A stretch of DNA of 21,425 nucleotides from a virus, in IMG/VR virus record IMGVR_UViG_3300044625_000161, positions 1-21,425 of that record; one strand, 5' to 3'. Numbering within the stretch: the stretch's first letter is position 1; each line of letters begins with the position of its first letter. This document shows, piece by piece, positions 12,110 to 19,407 of this stretch. The notes under the pieces were generated by a model, which was not told where the DNA came from, ran no database searches, and saw only the letters and a program-made list of their open reading frames with translations. A program made the translations under genes and the position numbers.

Positions 12110-12115
12110 ATTTTT

Positions 12116-12766
12116 ATGGCTAAAGACCCAGCGGTGTTATTTTACACAAGCGATTTTCTTAGTGGCACTTTTACAATGGATAATGAACAGGTTGGTAAAT
12201 ACATTAGACTTTTGTGCTTACAACATCAAAAAGGCAAATTAAGTGAAAAGGATATGATAAGCATATGTAAAGCATATGATAATGAGATATGGGATAAATT
12301 TAAAATTGAAGATGGTTTATACTACAACGAAAGAATGTTTAATGAAACCATTAGAAGGCAAAAATTTAGTGAAAGTAGGCGAAATAACGCTAAATCACCT
12401 AAAAAAGAAAGCACTAGCGAAGCATATGCTAAGCATATGGAAACTGAAACTGAAAATAGAACTATAACTATAAATGAAAATATAAATATAGATTTTGAAT
12501 GGTTTTGGAATGATTATGATAAAAAGGTAGGTGATAAGCAAAAGTTAAAAAAGAAGTGGAATAAATTAACAGATCAAGAAAGGCAAAATGCGATGAATTA
12601 TCTTGAACTTTACAAGCAATCAGTACCAGACAAACAATTCCGTAAAAACCCAGAAACCTTTTTAAACAACAAATCTTGGAACGATGAAATCATTAACCGA
12701 AGTATTACCCCAATCCATAAACTCTCTTACGCAGAACGAGAGGCTAATGCACTTAGAAGTCTATAA
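12116..12766 (+). CDS. DUF1376-family phage replication protein
   Basis: ATG 12116 is chosen because M-A-K-D-P-A-V-L-F-Y-T-S-D-F-L-S-G-T is the usual start of this family; the in-frame ATG at 12092 lies in the structured leader. The 216-residue protein has the N-terminal DUF1376 domain (V-G-K-Y-I-R-L-L-C-L-Q), a low-complexity linker, and a C-terminal W-F-W-N-D-Y-D-K-K-V ... F-L-N-N-K-S-W-N-D block seen in phage O-like replication initiators. It likely participates in origin recognition or helicase loading. The next gene overlaps its end by 83 nt. Confidence 0.8.
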   Translation: MAKDPAVLFYTSDFLSGTFTMDNEQVGKYIRLLCLQHQKGKLSEKDMISICKAYDNEIWDKFKIEDGLYYNERMFNETIRRQKFSESRRNNAKSPKKESTSEAYAKHMETETENRTITINENINIDFEWFWNDYDKKVGDKQKLKKKWNKLTDQERQNAMNYLELYKQSVPDKQFRKNPETFLNNKSWNDEIINRSITPIHKLSYAEREANALRSL

Positions 12767-13418
12767 CAAACTTGAACCAGATGAATTAAAGGTTGTGGTT
12801 GCTTTAGATACAATGAGTGTTAGCAGATGTTCACCAATTGAGGTAAAAGAACATTTAAAAACCTGTATTGCTTTAAGCGGATGTCAAACACCTACAATAG
12901 AGTTATTTCAGTTTTTATGCGAATTTGTAATTAAAAATTATGGTAACTTCAAACTAAAAGAACTTGGAGTAGCTTTTGAACTTTACGCAATGGGGAAATT
13001 ATCAGTTGACAAAGCGATTATGTTTACCCCTAAATTCTTTGGTGATGTGATGGCAGCTTATAAGCCGATAGCTTTGCAAGTAAGACAAAAGACCTATGTA
13101 GAACCGCAACCAATAGAGATACCTAAAATCAATGATGATGAAATTATTGATGCATTGTACGAAAATTGGAATAAGTCGGCTAAAAGAGGTTGGGAGTTGC
13201 TAAATACTATGGCTTTTGATGTACTATGGAAACGAAAGCAATTAAACAAGGAGAATCTAAGCCAAGAGAAGGCAGACCAAATAAAGAAAAAAATAATAGC
13301 ACATTACAAGGTAATGGCTAAAACACCAAAGGACTTGGAGAAATTAAATAACGAAATATTTATCAAAAACGAGTGCAAGAGATATACTTTGTACCTATTT
13401 TTACAAAACCAATTATGA
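12684..13418 (+). CDS. Replication-region protein of unknown function
   Basis: The gene encodes 244 residues from ATG 12684. An alternative ATG at 12747 would shorten it by 21 residues and reduce the overlap with the upstream gene. It is largely helical, with L-K-T-C-I-A-L-S-G-C, G-V-A-F-E-L-Y-A-M-G-K-L and an R-Q-K-T-Y-V-E-P-Q-P hinge followed by a charged C-terminal domain (N-K-S-A-K-R-G-W-E-L-L). No Walker or metal motif is visible. Position after a DUF1376 initiator suggests a helicase-loader or initiator partner, but this is only inference. Its stop overlaps the next ATG. Confidence 0.7.
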   Translation: MKSLTEVLPQSINSLTQNERLMHLEVYNKLEPDELKVVVALDTMSVSRCSPIEVKEHLKTCIALSGCQTPTIELFQFLCEFVIKNYGNFKLKELGVAFELYAMGKLSVDKAIMFTPKFFGDVMAAYKPIALQVRQKTYVEPQPIEIPKINDDEIIDALYENWNKSAKRGWELLNTMAFDVLWKRKQLNKENLSQEKADQIKKKIIAHYKVMAKTPKDLEKLNNEIFIKNECKRYTLYLFLQNQL

Positions 13419-13534
13419 AACAATTAACATTTATTTATGAACTATTAAAGTTCGTATTGTTCAGCGTACCATTAGCTTGTATTATTTATTTAACTGCACA
13501 TTTATACTTTGAAATAAAACGAATGATTAAATGA
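13415..13534 (+). CDS. 39-residue membrane micro-protein
   Basis: ATG at 13415 overlaps the upstream stop (ATGA), and its TGA overlaps the next ATG at 13531. The product has a hydrophobic helix at residues 13-31 (F-V-L-F-S-V-P-L-A-C-I-I-Y-L-T-A-H-L) between short ends, the C-terminal one basic (E-I-K-R-M-I-K). Coupling on both sides supports expression. The function is unknown. Confidence 0.6.
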   Translation: MKQLTFIYELLKFVLFSVPLACIIYLTAHLYFEIKRMIK

Positions 13535-13728
13535 CAGGAATTGACAACAACATTGAGGTAAGATTAATTTATTTAGATACAAAAGAGGAAATATGGTTTC
13601 GGTCAATAGCAAAAGCGATAAGGTTTTTAGGTACTGACTATAAAACAATTATGACCTATATGAACCCTATAAACAAAAAACGCTACAAGCATAACGATAG
13701 ACTTTGTGTTGTTAGATTGAAAAAGTAA
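13531..13728 (+). CDS. Small NUMOD/HTH-like protein
   Basis: The gene encodes 65 residues. The pattern V-R-L-I-Y-L-D-T-K-E-E-I-W-F-R-S-I-A-K-A is followed by I-R-F-L-G-T-D-Y-K-T-I. It resembles the DNA-binding NUMOD1-type modules found beside homing nucleases (strand, then Ser-initiated HTH, then basic strand). Here it stands alone, directly upstream of a NinG-type nuclease gene. DNA binding is plausible; family membership is tentative. Confidence 0.5.
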   Translation: MTGIDNNIEVRLIYLDTKEEIWFRSIAKAIRFLGTDYKTIMTYMNPINKKRYKHNDRLCVVRLKK

Positions 13729-13743
13729 CCCTAATTTTGCTTT

Positions 13744-14112
13744 ATGCCATTGATACCTTTACCAAAGTTGTTAGAAAAAACCCAAAAGGTAGTTAATGCA
13801 TACATAAGGAAACGAGATGAAGGATTGCCTTGTATTAGTTGCGGAAGCTACAATGGGAATCAAGCTGGGCATTATTTTGCGGTTAAAGGATTTAGTGCTT
13901 TAAGGTTTAACGAATGGAACATCCATTTGCAATGTGCTGGATGCAATATGTTTAAGCACGGCAACCAAGCAATGTACCGAATTGGACTTGTAGAAAGGAT
14001 AGGTGAAAAAGCGGTTAAAGAATTGGAGTTTGAAGCGGTAAACAATAGGCTAAAGAAATGGACAAGAGCAGAATTAATAGATTTAATTAAAAAATATGGC
14101 GAAGCTAAGTAA
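13744..14112 (+). CDS. ninG: NinG/Rap-type recombination nuclease
   Basis: The gene encodes 122 residues. It has the NinG core: L-P-C30-I-S-C33-G, then Q-A-G-H43-Y-F with S-A-L-R-F-N-E-W-N, and H-L-Q-C64-A-G-C67-N with K-H72-G-N. These are zinc and nuclease ligand candidates of an HNH-like fold. Lambda NinG (about 200 residues) is longer; this version is a compact form. In the family the protein targets branched recombination intermediates. It fits with recT in the same early region. Confidence 0.82.
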   Translation: MPLIPLPKLLEKTQKVVNAYIRKRDEGLPCISCGSYNGNQAGHYFAVKGFSALRFNEWNIHLQCAGCNMFKHGNQAMYRIGLVERIGEKAVKELEFEAVNNRLKKWTRAELIDLIKKYGEAK

Positions 14113-14215
14113 CACAGGAAAAGTATCCTTTGGCAAAAGAAAGACTGGTAAATATAAAAAGACATCTGGTCCAAAAGACAAAGCAGTTAAACCTTATAAC
14201 AAACAAGGGCGATGA
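14096..14215 (+). CDS. 39-residue highly basic protein
   Basis: ATG at 14096, TGA at 14213-14215, overlapping the ninG end by 17 nt and the next ATG by 4 nt. The product is M-A-K-L-S-N-T-G-K-V-S-F-G-K-R-K-T-G-K, then S-G-P-K-D-K-A-V-K-P-Y-N and a final K-Q-G-R: about one third Lys/Arg with Gly, no hydrophobic core. It is probably a disordered nucleic-acid-binding peptide. I recall similar short basic ORFs beside ninG and parB genes in Bacteroidota phages. Confidence 0.6.
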   Translation: MAKLSNTGKVSFGKRKTGKYKKTSGPKDKAVKPYNKQGR

Positions 14216-14403
14216 AAGATACATACGGAAAGAAACTTTATACTTGTAAATGCGGTACAGTTACCGAAGGATATGTATGGTTTGGTAAGATAAAAGAAAC
14301 CCAATTTGAATGTACTAAGTGTGGCAAATGGGTTGGTTATGAAAACTTAGAAAAGAAAGTAGATAGTATTATTTCAATACGAACTCCAACAAAAAACCGA
14401 TAA
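14212..14403 (+). CDS. Zinc-ribbon protein
   Basis: The gene encodes 63 residues. C-K-C-G near residues 12-15 and C-T-K-C-G near 34-38 form a two-knuckle zinc ribbon with aromatic residues between (Y-V-W-F-G-K). Its last base is the A of the next ATG, so it is coupled to the ParB-like gene. Likely a small DNA-, RNA- or protein-binding module; the function is not identifiable. Confidence 0.65.
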   Translation: MKDTYGKKLYTCKCGTVTEGYVWFGKIKETQFECTKCGKWVGYENLEKKVDSIISIRTPTKNR

Positions 14404-14837
14404 TGAACATTAACGAAATCAAACCTAATCCAAACAATCCAAGAAAGATTGATGCTAATGACTTTGCAAAGTTGGTTAAGTCTATTCAAGAAGATCAAAA
14501 GTTACTTGAAGCAAAGCCGTTAATCATAGATGAAAATAACGTAATCTTAGGAGGCAATCAAAGGTATCGTGCTTGTTTAGAATTAGGCATCCAAGATGTA
14601 CCAACAATACAAATGGCTAACTTAACCGAAAGAGAAAAGCAAAAGTTACTGGTTATAGACAATACTCACTATGGAATGTGGGATATGGATATGTTAGCAA
14701 ATAATGATTGGCAATTAGAAGATTTAAGCCAATGGGGAGTTAATGTTGACTTTCTTGTTCCAAGTAATGATGAACCAAAATCAATAGACAATACCAAAAA
14801 AGGAAAGGTTTGCCCTAATTGTGGCTTATCTTTGTAA
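14403..14837 (+). CDS. ParB/Srx-domain protein
   Basis: The gene encodes 144 residues. It begins I-N-E-I-K-P-N-P-N-N-P-R-K and carries the ParB-box motif L-G-G-N-Q-R-Y-R-A at 49-57, then E-R-E-K-Q-K-L-L-V-I-D-N. This is the ParB N-terminal (nuclease/CTPase-like) domain only; there is no HTH. Many phage homologues are fused to a DNA methylase, which is absent here. The C-terminus ends with C137-P-N-C140-G, a possible half zinc knuckle. Position immediately before terminase suggests a role at the packaging or DNA-processing step. Confidence 0.8.
   Translation: MNINEIKPNPNNPRKIDANDFAKLVKSIQEDQKLLEAKPLIIDENNVILGGNQRYRACLELGIQDVPTIQMANLTEREKQKLLVIDNTHYGMWDMDMLANNDWQLEDLSQWGVNVDFLVPSNDEPKSIDNTKKGKVCPNCGLSL
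14827..14834 (+). promoter_or_regulatory. Candidate promoter element before terminase
   Basis: TATCTTTG matches TAnnTTTG inside the end of the ParB-like gene, 26 nt before ATG 14861. The nearest TTTG upstream (14809-14812) is too close (14 bp), so the -33 half is doubtful. Confidence 0.35.
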
Positions 14838-14860
14838 TACAGGTAAAATACAGGTAACTT

Positions 14861-15208
14861 ATGGCATTCCCAAATATAGAAACACAATTCACTAAAGGAG
14901 TAAGCGGAAACCCTAATGGTAGACCTAAAGGTGTGCAAAATAGTAAGACTCGTTTACTTAGATTACTTGAGTTAGTACAAAAGAAACGCAACCCAATTAC
15001 AGGCGAAGAAGAAGATTTTACTGTGCTTGAGTTGATGGATATGCAAATGATTAGCAAGGCATTGAAAGGCGACCAAAGAGCATACGAAGCAGTAGTCGAT
15101 AGATTAGAAGGTAAACCTAAACAAACAACTGACATTAACGCTGATGTTAGAGGTAATGTCCAAATTATAATAGAACCAGATGCAGGATGTGAACCAATTA
15201 AAGATTAG
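14861..15208 (+). CDS. terS: Terminase small subunit (DUF5681-like)
   Basis: The gene encodes 115 residues. The start F-T-K-G-V-S-G-N-P-N-G-R-P-K-G is the characteristic DUF5681 N-terminal motif. It is followed by a helical segment (T-R-L-L-R-L-L-E-L-V) and A-L-K-G-D-Q-R-A-Y-E-A-V-V-D-R-L-E-G-K-P, typical of small terminase-like proteins. It precedes TerL and overlaps it by 29 nt. It is expected to recognise the packaging site and regulate the large subunit. Confidence 0.78.
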   Translation: MAFPNIETQFTKGVSGNPNGRPKGVQNSKTRLLRLLELVQKKRNPITGEEEDFTVLELMDMQMISKALKGDQRAYEAVVDRLEGKPKQTTDINADVRGNVQIIIEPDAGCEPIKD

Positions 15209-16346
15209 AGGAACACCTGTCTTTTATGCTAATAAAAATGCATACGAGGAGGGTTATCCTATAATTTGTAATGAAGGAGGCTCAAGGTCAAGCAAAAGTT
15301 ATTCAGTTGTTCAGTTACTAATTCATATTGCTTCAAGCAAACCCAATACAAGGATTTCGTGTGTATCACATTCCCTACCACATATCAAGCGTGGAGTTTA
15401 TAGGGATTTTAAAATGATAATGGAGCAATGGAATTTATGGGATGAAAGTAGTTTCCGTTATACTGATTTTATTTATACGTTTAAGAATGGCTCTTACATT
15501 GAGTTATTCGGACTTGAAGACCCAGACAAAGCAAAAGGACCAGCAAGGGATATACTATTCGTAAACGAGGCAAACCTAATTAGCAAGGCATTGTTTGACC
15601 AGCTTTTAATTCGTACTACTGGACAATCATTTTTAGACTGGAATCCAGCTGACTTTATTTCTTGGGTGTATGAGGTAGCGGATAACCCAAAGAACAAGCG
15701 CATTCATTCTACCTACCTAAATAACATATCAAACCTTAGTGAAAGCCAAATAAGAAACATTGAGCAATACAAGGACTTACCAGATGACTTTATGTGGAAG
15801 GTTTATGGATTAGGTGAACGAGGCTCTGCAAAGGAAATCATTTACACTCAATGGAAACAATACGATGAAGCACCAAATGGGGATGTCTTTTATGGATTGG
15901 ACTTTGGTTATGTTCACCCAGCTGCACTTATAAAGGTTACGCACTATGAAGGACAAAACTACTTTGAGGAAATAGTTTATCAAAGCGGATTGACTCTTAG
16001 TGATCTATCAAGATTGATTAAGGAGAAACTACCAGAACGTGCAACTATCTATGCGGATGCTGCCGAGCCTAAATCTATTGAGGAACTTTACCGACAAGGC
16101 TTTAATATTAAACCAGCACAAAAGGATGTATGGGCAGGAATTGTAAAGATGAAATCTTATCCAATAAGCTTGCACTACAATAGCAAAAACCTAAGAAGGG
16201 AGTTTATGTCTTACAAATGGAAAAAGGATAAAAACGATAATGTAATAGAAGAACCTGTAAAGGCAAATGATGACTTGATGGATGCTTGTAGGTATGCCGT
16301 GTTTACGCATTTAACCAAGCTAAAATTTGAGGTGTCGGTATTTTAG
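15180..16346 (+). CDS. terL: Terminase large subunit
   Basis: The gene encodes 388 residues. ATPase: Walker A-like G-G-S-R-S-S-K-S (33-40) and Walker B D-I-L-F-V-N-E-A (124-131). C-terminal RNase H-like nuclease: F-Y-G-L-D-F-G-Y, then I-Y-A-D-A-A-E-P, then N-D-D-L-M-D-A-C, giving the Asp residues for metal binding. It is the motor that translocates and cuts phage DNA into the prohead. The start at 15180 lies inside terS; the next in-frame Met would delete Walker A. The size is slightly short for a TerL but all motifs are present. Confidence 0.92.
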   Translation: MQDVNQLKIRGTPVFYANKNAYEEGYPIICNEGGSRSSKSYSVVQLLIHIASSKPNTRISCVSHSLPHIKRGVYRDFKMIMEQWNLWDESSFRYTDFIYTFKNGSYIELFGLEDPDKAKGPARDILFVNEANLISKALFDQLLIRTTGQSFLDWNPADFISWVYEVADNPKNKRIHSTYLNNISNLSESQIRNIEQYKDLPDDFMWKVYGLGERGSAKEIIYTQWKQYDEAPNGDVFYGLDFGYVHPAALIKVTHYEGQNYFEEIVYQSGLTLSDLSRLIKEKLPERATIYADAAEPKSIEELYRQGFNIKPAQKDVWAGIVKMKSYPISLHYNSKNLRREFMSYKWKKDKNDNVIEEPVKANDDLMDACRYAVFTHLTKLKFEVSVF

Positions 16347-16357
16347 GATAAATTGTC

Positions 16358-16365
16358 TAACTTTG
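16358..16365 (+). promoter_or_regulatory. Candidate promoter element before the portal gene
   Basis: TAACTTTG matches TAnnTTTG and is 16 nt before ATG 16382 in a 35-nt intergenic gap. TTTG at 16326-16329 is 28 bp upstream, longer than usual. Confidence 0.4.
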
Positions 16366-16381
16366 TTAAAATTCATATATA

Positions 16382-17758
16382 ATGGGATTACTTGACTTTT
16401 TTGGTAAAAGACAAAAACTATCTACTGTACTACCACAAATTCCTTTTAACGGACAAGTTGCAATACAACAAGGGATAATAACTTGGCAGGGTGGCGATAA
16501 CATTAGTTTCGTTAATGATGGTTATTCGGCAAACGATATAGTTTATTCAATCGTTAAATTAATTGCGGATAAAGCAAAACTTGCTCCATTCCACGTTTAC
16601 AAAGTAGTGGATGAAAGTTCTGCAAAGAAATACAAAGCGTTAATGAGCCAACCAGATAAGATTGAGAACTGGAAGGATGTTGAAAAGCTACATAAGAAAG
16701 CGTTTGAAATATATACAAAAGATGCACGATTAAACGAGTTATTAAAATACCCTAATCAAGAAGATACTTTTGGAGATTTCGTTGAGGCTTGGTGTACTTT
16801 TAAATTAGTAACAGGTAACTCTTTTGTTTACGCAAAGATGATTGAAGGTGGTAATAACGATGGTAAGCCGTTTGAAATGTACGTGCTTCCTTCACAATAT
16901 ATGTACGTGTTAGCTGACATTCAAAACTTCCCTCCAACGATTAGCGGTTACCAATTGAACTATGGTCCACTTTGGAACTTTACTAAACAAGAAGTATTAC
17001 AAGATAAATACATAAACTTACAATGGAATACAACTGGCAATCAACTATATGGTCAATCACCATTGATGGCTGCTGCGAGAAACTTGACTCGTTCAAACGA
17101 AGCGAAAACTGCGGCGGTTGCATCTTTCCAGAATGGTGGTCCAGCTGGAGTTCTTTTTATGAATGATGATAGGTTTGACCCTATTAGTGGAACACAACAA
17201 GCACAAGCACTTAAGAGAGCAGTAAGCGAAAAAGGTGGCTCTGCTAACTTTAATTCAATTGCGGTTAGTGGTTACAAAGTAGACTGGAAACAAATCGGAT
17301 TAAGTCCTGTTGAATTAGACATCATTGAGAGTGAGAAGTGGGATATGAAAGCACTTTGTAATATTTACGGAGTACCTTCTCAATTGTTGAACGATGCTGA
17401 TAACAAAACTTACAACAACCAAAGAGAAGGAGAGAAAGCATTAACAGTACGTTGTGCGATTCCTTTGTTAGTTGGTATTCGTGATAACTTGAATCGTAAA
17501 TTACATTCTGATTGGGGTTATCGTGGAACTGATATTTATGTTGACTTTGACCCAACTGTTTACGGAGAATTAGAAGCTAACAAATCGGAGCAAGTAGAAT
17601 GGTTGGATAAGGCTTGGTGGATTGCACCTAAGCAAAAGATGGATATAATGGGATTAGAGATTCCAGATTACGTTGACCAAGCTGAAATGGAAAAATTATA
17701 TATTCCATCAAGTTTACAAAGTCCAGATGAGTTCCAACCATTAACAATACCTGAATAA
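16382..17758 (+). CDS. HK97-family portal protein
   Basis: The gene encodes 458 residues; family members usually have 400-500. It starts M-G-L-L-D-F-F-G-K-R as many HK97 portals do. It has L-K-Y-P-N-Q-E-D-T-F-G-D-F and the L-V-T-G-N-S-F-V-Y-A core motif, then I-G-L-S-P-V-E-L-D-I-I-E-S and I-Y-G-V-P-S-Q-L-L-N. It forms the dodecameric ring at the head vertex through which DNA passes. Its TAA shares a base with the next ATG. Confidence 0.9.
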   Translation: MGLLDFFGKRQKLSTVLPQIPFNGQVAIQQGIITWQGGDNISFVNDGYSANDIVYSIVKLIADKAKLAPFHVYKVVDESSAKKYKALMSQPDKIENWKDVEKLHKKAFEIYTKDARLNELLKYPNQEDTFGDFVEAWCTFKLVTGNSFVYAKMIEGGNNDGKPFEMYVLPSQYMYVLADIQNFPPTISGYQLNYGPLWNFTKQEVLQDKYINLQWNTTGNQLYGQSPLMAAARNLTRSNEAKTAAVASFQNGGPAGVLFMNDDRFDPISGTQQAQALKRAVSEKGGSANFNSIAVSGYKVDWKQIGLSPVELDIIESEKWDMKALCNIYGVPSQLLNDADNKTYNNQREGEKALTVRCAIPLLVGIRDNLNRKLHSDWGYRGTDIYVDFDPTVYGELEANKSEQVEWLDKAWWIAPKQKMDIMGLEIPDYVDQAEMEKLYIPSSLQSPDEFQPLTIPE

Positions 17759-18639
17759 TGATTTGGCAAGATTATAGAAAACTATACTTAAACGCAATAA
17801 AAACCTACTCACCTAAGTTCAAAAAAGAACTACAAAGGCAAGTGGATACTTATTGCGATACCCAAGATTTAAACGCTATAAGCGATAAGAAGATAAAAAA
17901 GACCATCCAAAACGTTCATATTGCAATGGGCGTTAAGATGGCACAAATTTCCGAGAAGAACGTTTCTAAATCGGTTAAAGGTTATTACGGACCAGAGGAA
18001 TTTAAGAGTAAGCAAACGGACTTGTTTACTTATGTGATGTTGACTTATCTTGAATTAAAAGGCTTAGACAATATTGCAGCAGAGATAACTCAAACAACTA
18101 AAAACCAAATTCAACAATACTTAATGAAGTCAGTTGAGGAAGGTTTAACGATGCAAGAAACAATCAAGCTATTAAGAACGGCTGGGATAACGGATTACAG
18201 AGCAGAGATGATAGCAAGAACGGAAACAGGAAGAGCAGCGAACATAGGCTCAATGGTTGGCACGGCATCCACAGGACTTGTAACAATGAAAGAGTGGATT
18301 GCTGCAAGGGATAACAGAACAAGGCGAGTGCCACGAGATATGTTTGACCATTATCATATGGATGGAATAAAAGTACCTTACGATGAAAAATTTAATGTTA
18401 AAACTAAGAATGGCGGTTTTGAGCAAATGTTACATCCTTGCGACCCAAGTGGAAGTGCTGGGGATGTTATCAATTGCCGTTGTACGTTAGGCTATGAAGC
18501 GGTAAGAGGCGAAGATGGTAAGCCAAAAAGGTTACAGGACAATCCACCTATGGGCGATATGGGGTTAGTATGGAATTTAATAAATAACGTGGCTTTGATG
18601 CAAATTTCTAATTTAATAAGAGATTTGTTAGCAGATTAA
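17758..18639 (+). CDS. MuF-type minor head / head morphogenesis protein
   Basis: The gene encodes 293 residues and starts in the portal stop (TAATG). The C-terminal half has the phage Mu F domain: M-I-A-R-T-E-T-G-R-A (RTETGR at 154-159), W-I-A-A-R-D-N-R-T-R, and the closing V-I-N-C240... block (N239-C-R-C242), which resembles a zinc-binding or disulfide motif. The N-terminal part is helical and portal-associated in this family. It probably assembles inside the head near the portal. No C-terminal toxin domain is fused to it. Confidence 0.88.
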   Translation: MIWQDYRKLYLNAIKTYSPKFKKELQRQVDTYCDTQDLNAISDKKIKKTIQNVHIAMGVKMAQISEKNVSKSVKGYYGPEEFKSKQTDLFTYVMLTYLELKGLDNIAAEITQTTKNQIQQYLMKSVEEGLTMQETIKLLRTAGITDYRAEMIARTETGRAANIGSMVGTASTGLVTMKEWIAARDNRTRRVPRDMFDHYHMDGIKVPYDEKFNVKTKNGGFEQMLHPCDPSGSAGDVINCRCTLGYEAVRGEDGKPKRLQDNPPMGDMGLVWNLINNVALMQISNLIRDLLAD

Positions 18640-18657
18640 AAAAAATTAATAACTTTG
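18624..18657 (+). promoter_or_regulatory. Promoter for the protease-capsid transcript
   Basis: TTTG (18624-18627), 22-bp spacer, TAACTTTG (18650-18657) is a full match. The -33 part lies inside the end of the MuF gene. The ATG at 18662 follows by only 4 nt, so a transcript starting about 6 nt downstream would be leaderless or begin past this ATG; this weakens the case. Confidence 0.45.
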
Positions 18658-18661
18658 TTAT

Positions 18662-19405
18662 ATGAGTAAGATTGAAAACAAAAGCTACAATGATATGATT
18701 TTGGATATAGAGCCAGAATCAAGAACAGTAAAAGCGTGTTGGTCAAGAATTGGAAACGTTGATTTAGACAATGATATTATCGTTGCTGAAGCGTTTACCA
18801 AGACTATCAAAGAACGTGGACCAAAAGGCAAGAATATGATTTGGTCTTTAGTAGATCACAAAGCTGATATGGCACACACTTTGGGTAAGCCTAAAGAGTT
18901 ATACATAGAAGGCGATATGCTTGTTGCGGTTACTGACTTAATAGAAACTGAATGTGGCGAAGATGCTATCAAGTTGTATGAAGCTGGTTTAATCAATCAA
19001 CACTCAATCGGTTTTAGTACGTTAAAGTCGGATGTAAACCAAAAGACTGGTGTGCGTACAATCACGGAATTAAAACTATATGAAGGTTCTGCGGTTCTTT
19101 GGGGTGCTAATCCAGAAACTCCAACATTGGGTTTCAAGGGTGAGTTCAAAGAAACTAAAGAAAATTTATCAATAAGATTAGAAAACTTAATTAAGGCATT
19201 TAGAGGTGGTACATTCACAGATGACACCTTTGCTTTAATGGAGATTCAAATAAAACAAATACAAGCTGAATTATTGGCTTTGGAAATTACTGAAACAATC
19301 ACTCAACCCGAGCCATCAGTTGAGCCGACACCAGTTGTTGAAGAAAAAAATAACGAGGAAGTATTAAAGGCAATTAAGCAATTTAACAATCTATTTAAAA
19401 AGTAA
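18662..19405 (+). CDS. Prohead protease (S78, HK97 family)
   Basis: The gene encodes 247 residues. Catalytic motifs: L-V-D-H66-K-A-D-M and I-N-Q-H-S115-I-G-F-S, with L-Y-E141-G-S-A-V as the usual third block. Residues 160-247 form a charged, Pro/Glu-rich and helical tail that may act as a scaffold-like extension. The enzyme cleaves the capsid N-terminal arm and itself during head maturation. The capsid gene follows after 2 nt. Confidence 0.88.
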   Translation: MSKIENKSYNDMILDIEPESRTVKACWSRIGNVDLDNDIIVAEAFTKTIKERGPKGKNMIWSLVDHKADMAHTLGKPKELYIEGDMLVAVTDLIETECGEDAIKLYEAGLINQHSIGFSTLKSDVNQKTGVRTITELKLYEGSAVLWGANPETPTLGFKGEFKETKENLSIRLENLIKAFRGGTFTDDTFALMEIQIKQIQAELLALEITETITQPEPSVEPTPVVEEKNNEEVLKAIKQFNNLFKK

Positions 19406-19407
19406 AA

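Noticed and set aside
12092-12115. Upstream in-frame ATG for the DUF1376 gene
   Set aside because: It lies within the GAGCC arm and T-tract of the leader and would add M-P-R-A-F-F-I-F, which is not part of the family's normal start M-A-K-D-P.
13732-13739. TAATTTTG as a promoter for ninG
   Set aside because: It ends 4 nt before the ninG ATG, so transcription would begin at or after the start codon, and no TTTG lies at a suitable distance.
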